From NCBI GenBank assembly GCA_963841105.1, contig CAWJCB010000034.1, positions 310,001 through 374,000 of the forward strand: DNA of 64,000 nt, written 5' to 3'. The DNA comes from VAZQ01 sp963841105 (GTDB lineage: Bacteria > Pseudomonadota > Alphaproteobacteria > Rhizobiales > Xanthobacteraceae). Below are positions 61,740 to 64,000 of this stretch, in pieces; the first letter of the stretch is position 1, and the number at the start of each line of letters is the position of its first letter. A model generated the notes under the pieces. That model had not been told where the DNA came from and ran no database searches. It saw only the letters and a program-made list of their open reading frames with translations. Both the position numbers and the translations under genes were made by a program.

Positions 61740-63050
61740 TTGTCTTCGCACCCGCCAAAGCTCGACCAGGGGGTATCCGTTGTTGACACCGTCCTGAAGC
61801 AGCAAGCGTTTGCGGCATCGCTATTCGACGCGCTGCGGCAAGGGACCACAAAGGGCAACGGGATATTCCGCGATGCCTATGGCCAAGGAGAGAGCTTCGC
61901 CCACGATTTGATGGCGAAGACCGCCCGCGATCTCGGTTTCGATGTCGCTCATGACGCGGCCGCCAACACTTACCTCACCATGGCTGGCAGCGATCGCAGG
62001 CGGCCCCGCGTCATCATCGGCTCGCATCTCGATTCGGTGGCGGACGGCGGTAATTTTGACGGCGCGGCGGGTGTGATCGCCGGGCTGATCGCGATCAATG
62101 CGCTCAAGGAGAGTGGATGCCGGTCGCTCCGTGACATCACGGTGATGGGAATTCGGGCCGAGGAAAGCGTCTGGTTCTCCACGACCTTCTTTGGCAGCCA
62201 GGCGGCGCTTGGCAAGATCGCTCCGGATGTCTGCGAGAAGCAGAAACGTGCCGATACCGGCAAAACCCTTGCCGAGCACGTGCGCGCCTGCGGCGGCGAT
62301 CCCGACCGGTTGCGAACCGGCAAGCCATATCTGAGCCCATCGAACGTCGCGGCGTTTCTGGAAGTGCACATCGAGCAGGGACCCGTCCTGGAAGCGGAGC
62401 AGCTGCCGGTTGGTATCGTTACCGGAATCCGCGGAAATTACCGGCTTCCGTCGGCCCGGATCCTCGGCGAGTACAGTCACTGCGGCGGCGTGCCGCGATC
62501 ATATCGGCGCGACAGCGTCGTTGCTGGCGCTGATTTCATCCACGCCCTGGATGCGCTCTGGCGGGAATGGAATTCCGAGGGCAAGGACATGGCGTTCACG
62601 GTCGGCAAGTTTTTCACTGACCCGCAGCGGCACGCTCTGACTAAGATTCCCGGCGAGGTCTCGTTCAGCCTCGATGCGCGCAGCGTAGACCCCGAATTGT
62701 TGTCCGAACTGGAAAAACGCGTCGATGTGATCGCCGAAGAGATCGCCTCGCGCCGGCGCGTGCAGTTCGACCTCGGCGTGCCAGCACGCGCGGCCGCCGG
62801 TACGGTAGCCCCCTCGATTCTCGCGGAATTCCAGGCCGGGGCTGCGGAGCTGCGAATTCCCACCCGGCTCATGGCCAGCGGCGCCTCTCATGACGCCGCA
62901 GCGTTCGCCCACGCCGGCATACCGATGGGCATGCTCTTTGTTCGCAACGCGAACGGGAGCCACAATCCATCTGAGGACATGGACATAGCGGATTTGCTGC
63001 AGGCGACACGGCTGCTGACTTGGTGGTTGGTGAAAAACTGCTGCGAATGA
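61740..63050 (+). CDS. M20 family amidohydrolase (N-carbamoyl amino acid hydrolase/allantoate amidohydrolase type)
   Basis: About 436 residues. Metal ligands: HLD in IIGSHLDSVADGGNFDGAAG, EE in IRAEESVWF, H in LEVHIEQGPVLE and the late H in SGASHDAAAFAHAG. This set is that of the carbamoylase/ureidohydrolase (AmaB, AllC, HyuC) group, which cleaves N-carbamoyl or ureido groups. The TTG start lies just after the preceding stop with GGAG upstream; an ATG 45 bp earlier would overlap the Bug gene. With the hydantoinase downstream it forms the ring-opening and carbamoyl-cleavage pair. Confidence 0.88.
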   Translation: MSSHPPKLDQGVSVVDTVLKQQAFAASLFDALRQGTTKGNGIFRDAYGQGESFAHDLMAKTARDLGFDVAHDAAANTYLTMAGSDRRRPRVIIGSHLDSVADGGNFDGAAGVIAGLIAINALKESGCRSLRDITVMGIRAEESVWFSTTFFGSQAALGKIAPDVCEKQKRADTGKTLAEHVRACGGDPDRLRTGKPYLSPSNVAAFLEVHIEQGPVLEAEQLPVGIVTGIRGNYRLPSARILGEYSHCGGVPRSYRRDSVVAGADFIHALDALWREWNSEGKDMAFTVGKFFTDPQRHALTKIPGEVSFSLDARSVDPELLSELEKRVDVIAEEIASRRRVQFDLGVPARAAAGTVAPSILAEFQAGAAELRIPTRLMASGASHDAAAFAHAGIPMGMLFVRNANGSHNPSEDMDIADLLQATRLLTWWLVKNCCE

Positions 63051-63104
63051 AAGTTACTGCCGGTTGCCCGGGCACATTCTCAGGCAGGCGGATCGGAGGA
63101 GAGC

Positions 63105-64000
63105 ATGGCTGAGCTGGACGTCCTTATTCGCAATGGAACGGTCGCCACCGCGGCTGATGTTTCGCAATGTGATGTCGCCATCAAGGATGGCAAGGTGGTG
63201 GCGCTCGGTCACCAGCTTGGCGATGGCAGGCGCGTCATCGATGCGTCAGGAATGTTGGTGCTGCCCGGAGGCGTCGAAGGCCATTGCCACATCGAGCAAA
63301 TGGGCTCGTTGGGGGTCATGACCGCCGATGACTTTTACACCGGAACGGTTGCCGCGGTTTTCGGCGGCACGACTTCGGTCCTTCCCTTCGCCGCGCAGCA
63401 TCGTGGCCAGTCGCTGCGCAAGACTGTCGACGACTATATGGCGCGCGCCGTTCCGAAGGCTGTCATCGATTATGGCTTCCACCTGATCATTTCCGATCCC
63501 ACCCCGCAGGTGCTGGGGCAGGAACTGCCGGCGCTCATCAAGGACGGGTTTTCCTCGTTCAAGATCTACATGACCTACGACAAGCTGGCGCTGGCCGATA
63601 TTCAATTCCTCGAGGTGCTTTCGGTCGCGCGCGAGCATGGTGCATTTGTTCTGGTGCACGCCGAGAACCACGACATGATCCGGTGGCTGCGGGCGCGGCT
63701 GATCGCGCGCGGTCACGTCGAGCCGCGATATCATGCCGTGAGCCATCCCAGGGTCGGTGAAGGCGAGGCGACAAATCGCGCCATCGCCCTGTCCCGGCTG
63801 GTTGATGTCCCGATCCTGATCGTTCACGTCTCGACCGAGAACGCGATGCAGGAGATTCGTGAGGCGCAAACAGCCGGTTTCAAGATCTTTGCCGAGACAT
63901 GCCCACAATATCTGCTGCTGACTGCAAACGACCTGGATCGGGAAAACATGGAGGGCGCAAAATTCTGCTGCAGTCCGCCGCTGCGGGATAAGCAGTCACA
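63105..64000 (+). CDS. Hydantoinase/dihydropyrimidinase-type amidohydrolase, C-terminus outside window
   Basis: 298 visible codons from the ATG behind GGAGGAGAGC. Urease-superfamily cyclic amidohydrolase: ELDVLIRNGTVATAADVSQC start, the metal site written GVEGHCHIEQM in place of the usual DPHTHL, carboxylated lysine region SSFKIYMTYDK, further histidines in VLVHAENHDMI and ILIVHVSTENAM. The first metal motif is atypical, so the ring substrate may not be a plain hydantoin. The gene runs off the right edge, so the end of the cluster is unseen. Confidence 0.87.
   Translation, partial: MAELDVLIRNGTVATAADVSQCDVAIKDGKVVALGHQLGDGRRVIDASGMLVLPGGVEGHCHIEQMGSLGVMTADDFYTGTVAAVFGGTTSVLPFAAQHRGQSLRKTVDDYMARAVPKAVIDYGFHLIISDPTPQVLGQELPALIKDGFSSFKIYMTYDKLALADIQFLEVLSVAREHGAFVLVHAENHDMIRWLRARLIARGHVEPRYHAVSHPRVGEGEATNRAIALSRLVDVPILIVHVSTENAMQEIREAQTAGFKIFAETCPQYLLLTANDLDRENMEGAKFCCSPPLRDKQS

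Overview
The window looks like a chromosomal segment of an alphaproteobacterium of the order Hyphomicrobiales (Rhizobiales), close to the Bradyrhizobium/Pseudolabrys group. The evidence is GC-rich coding, a two-piece permuted tmRNA with tag ANDNYAPVAQAA next to sspB, an hflK-hflC-DUF2065-degP cluster, many Bug-type tripartite tricarboxylate binding proteins, and many small proteins of a kind common in Bradyrhizobium. Species-level placement is inference.

Layout. 1-2.8 kb: a minus-strand, translationally coupled operon (acyltransferase, metal-ligand-poor M24 protein, asparaginase running off the left edge). 2.9-4.2 kb: an intact IS481-type insertion sequence with a TAAG target duplication. 4.2-23.4 kb: a 19-kb integrative element inserted in tRNA-Lys(CTT). 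It is bounded by a 45/46-bp copy of the tRNA 3' end, with paired GCTTACC arm-type repeats inside each end. It carries a tyrosine integrase, a TOPRIM/DUF3987 primase-helicase, DUF5681 (small-terminase-like) and large terminase genes, but no recognisable capsid or tail genes, so it resembles a phage satellite or a stripped prophage. Its cargo includes a secreted trypsin-like protease, several secreted hypothetical proteins, degraded genes, a group II intron 3' remnant, a candidate structured RNA and a three-gene exosortase cassette. That cassette lies in a 2.7-kb segment bounded by an exact 68-bp direct repeat.

23.4-48.2 kb is core chromosome: a frameshifted LTXXQ-family gene, a TRAP transporter, leuA with a leucine-rich leader peptide, a NUDIX protein, a NitT/TauT-type ABC transporter with an embedded PEBP gene, and ilvIH and ilvC with a HigBA toxin-antitoxin pair inserted between ilvH and ilvC. 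ilvI has a classic Ile/Val/Leu leader peptide and terminator. Then follow msrQ, serB, the degP/DUF2065/hflC/hflK/thyA cluster and tctAB. 48.4-55.3 kb: split tmRNA, sspB, a frameshifted fumC, phasin, a Tim44-domain protein, a frameshifted extensin-like lipoprotein, and small membrane proteins.

55.3-64 kb looks catabolic: an amino-acid-type binding protein without a signal peptide, a cupin, four Bug-family binding proteins, a MetE-like methyltransferase, an M20 carbamoylase-type amidohydrolase and a hydantoinase/dihydropyrimidinase running off the right edge. This suggests uptake and hydrolysis of a cyclic ureide or hydantoin-like compound.

Several genes (LTXXQ, fumC, extensin-like) carry single-base frameshifts, two of them at or beside homopolymer runs. 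These may be sequencing or assembly errors rather than real lesions.
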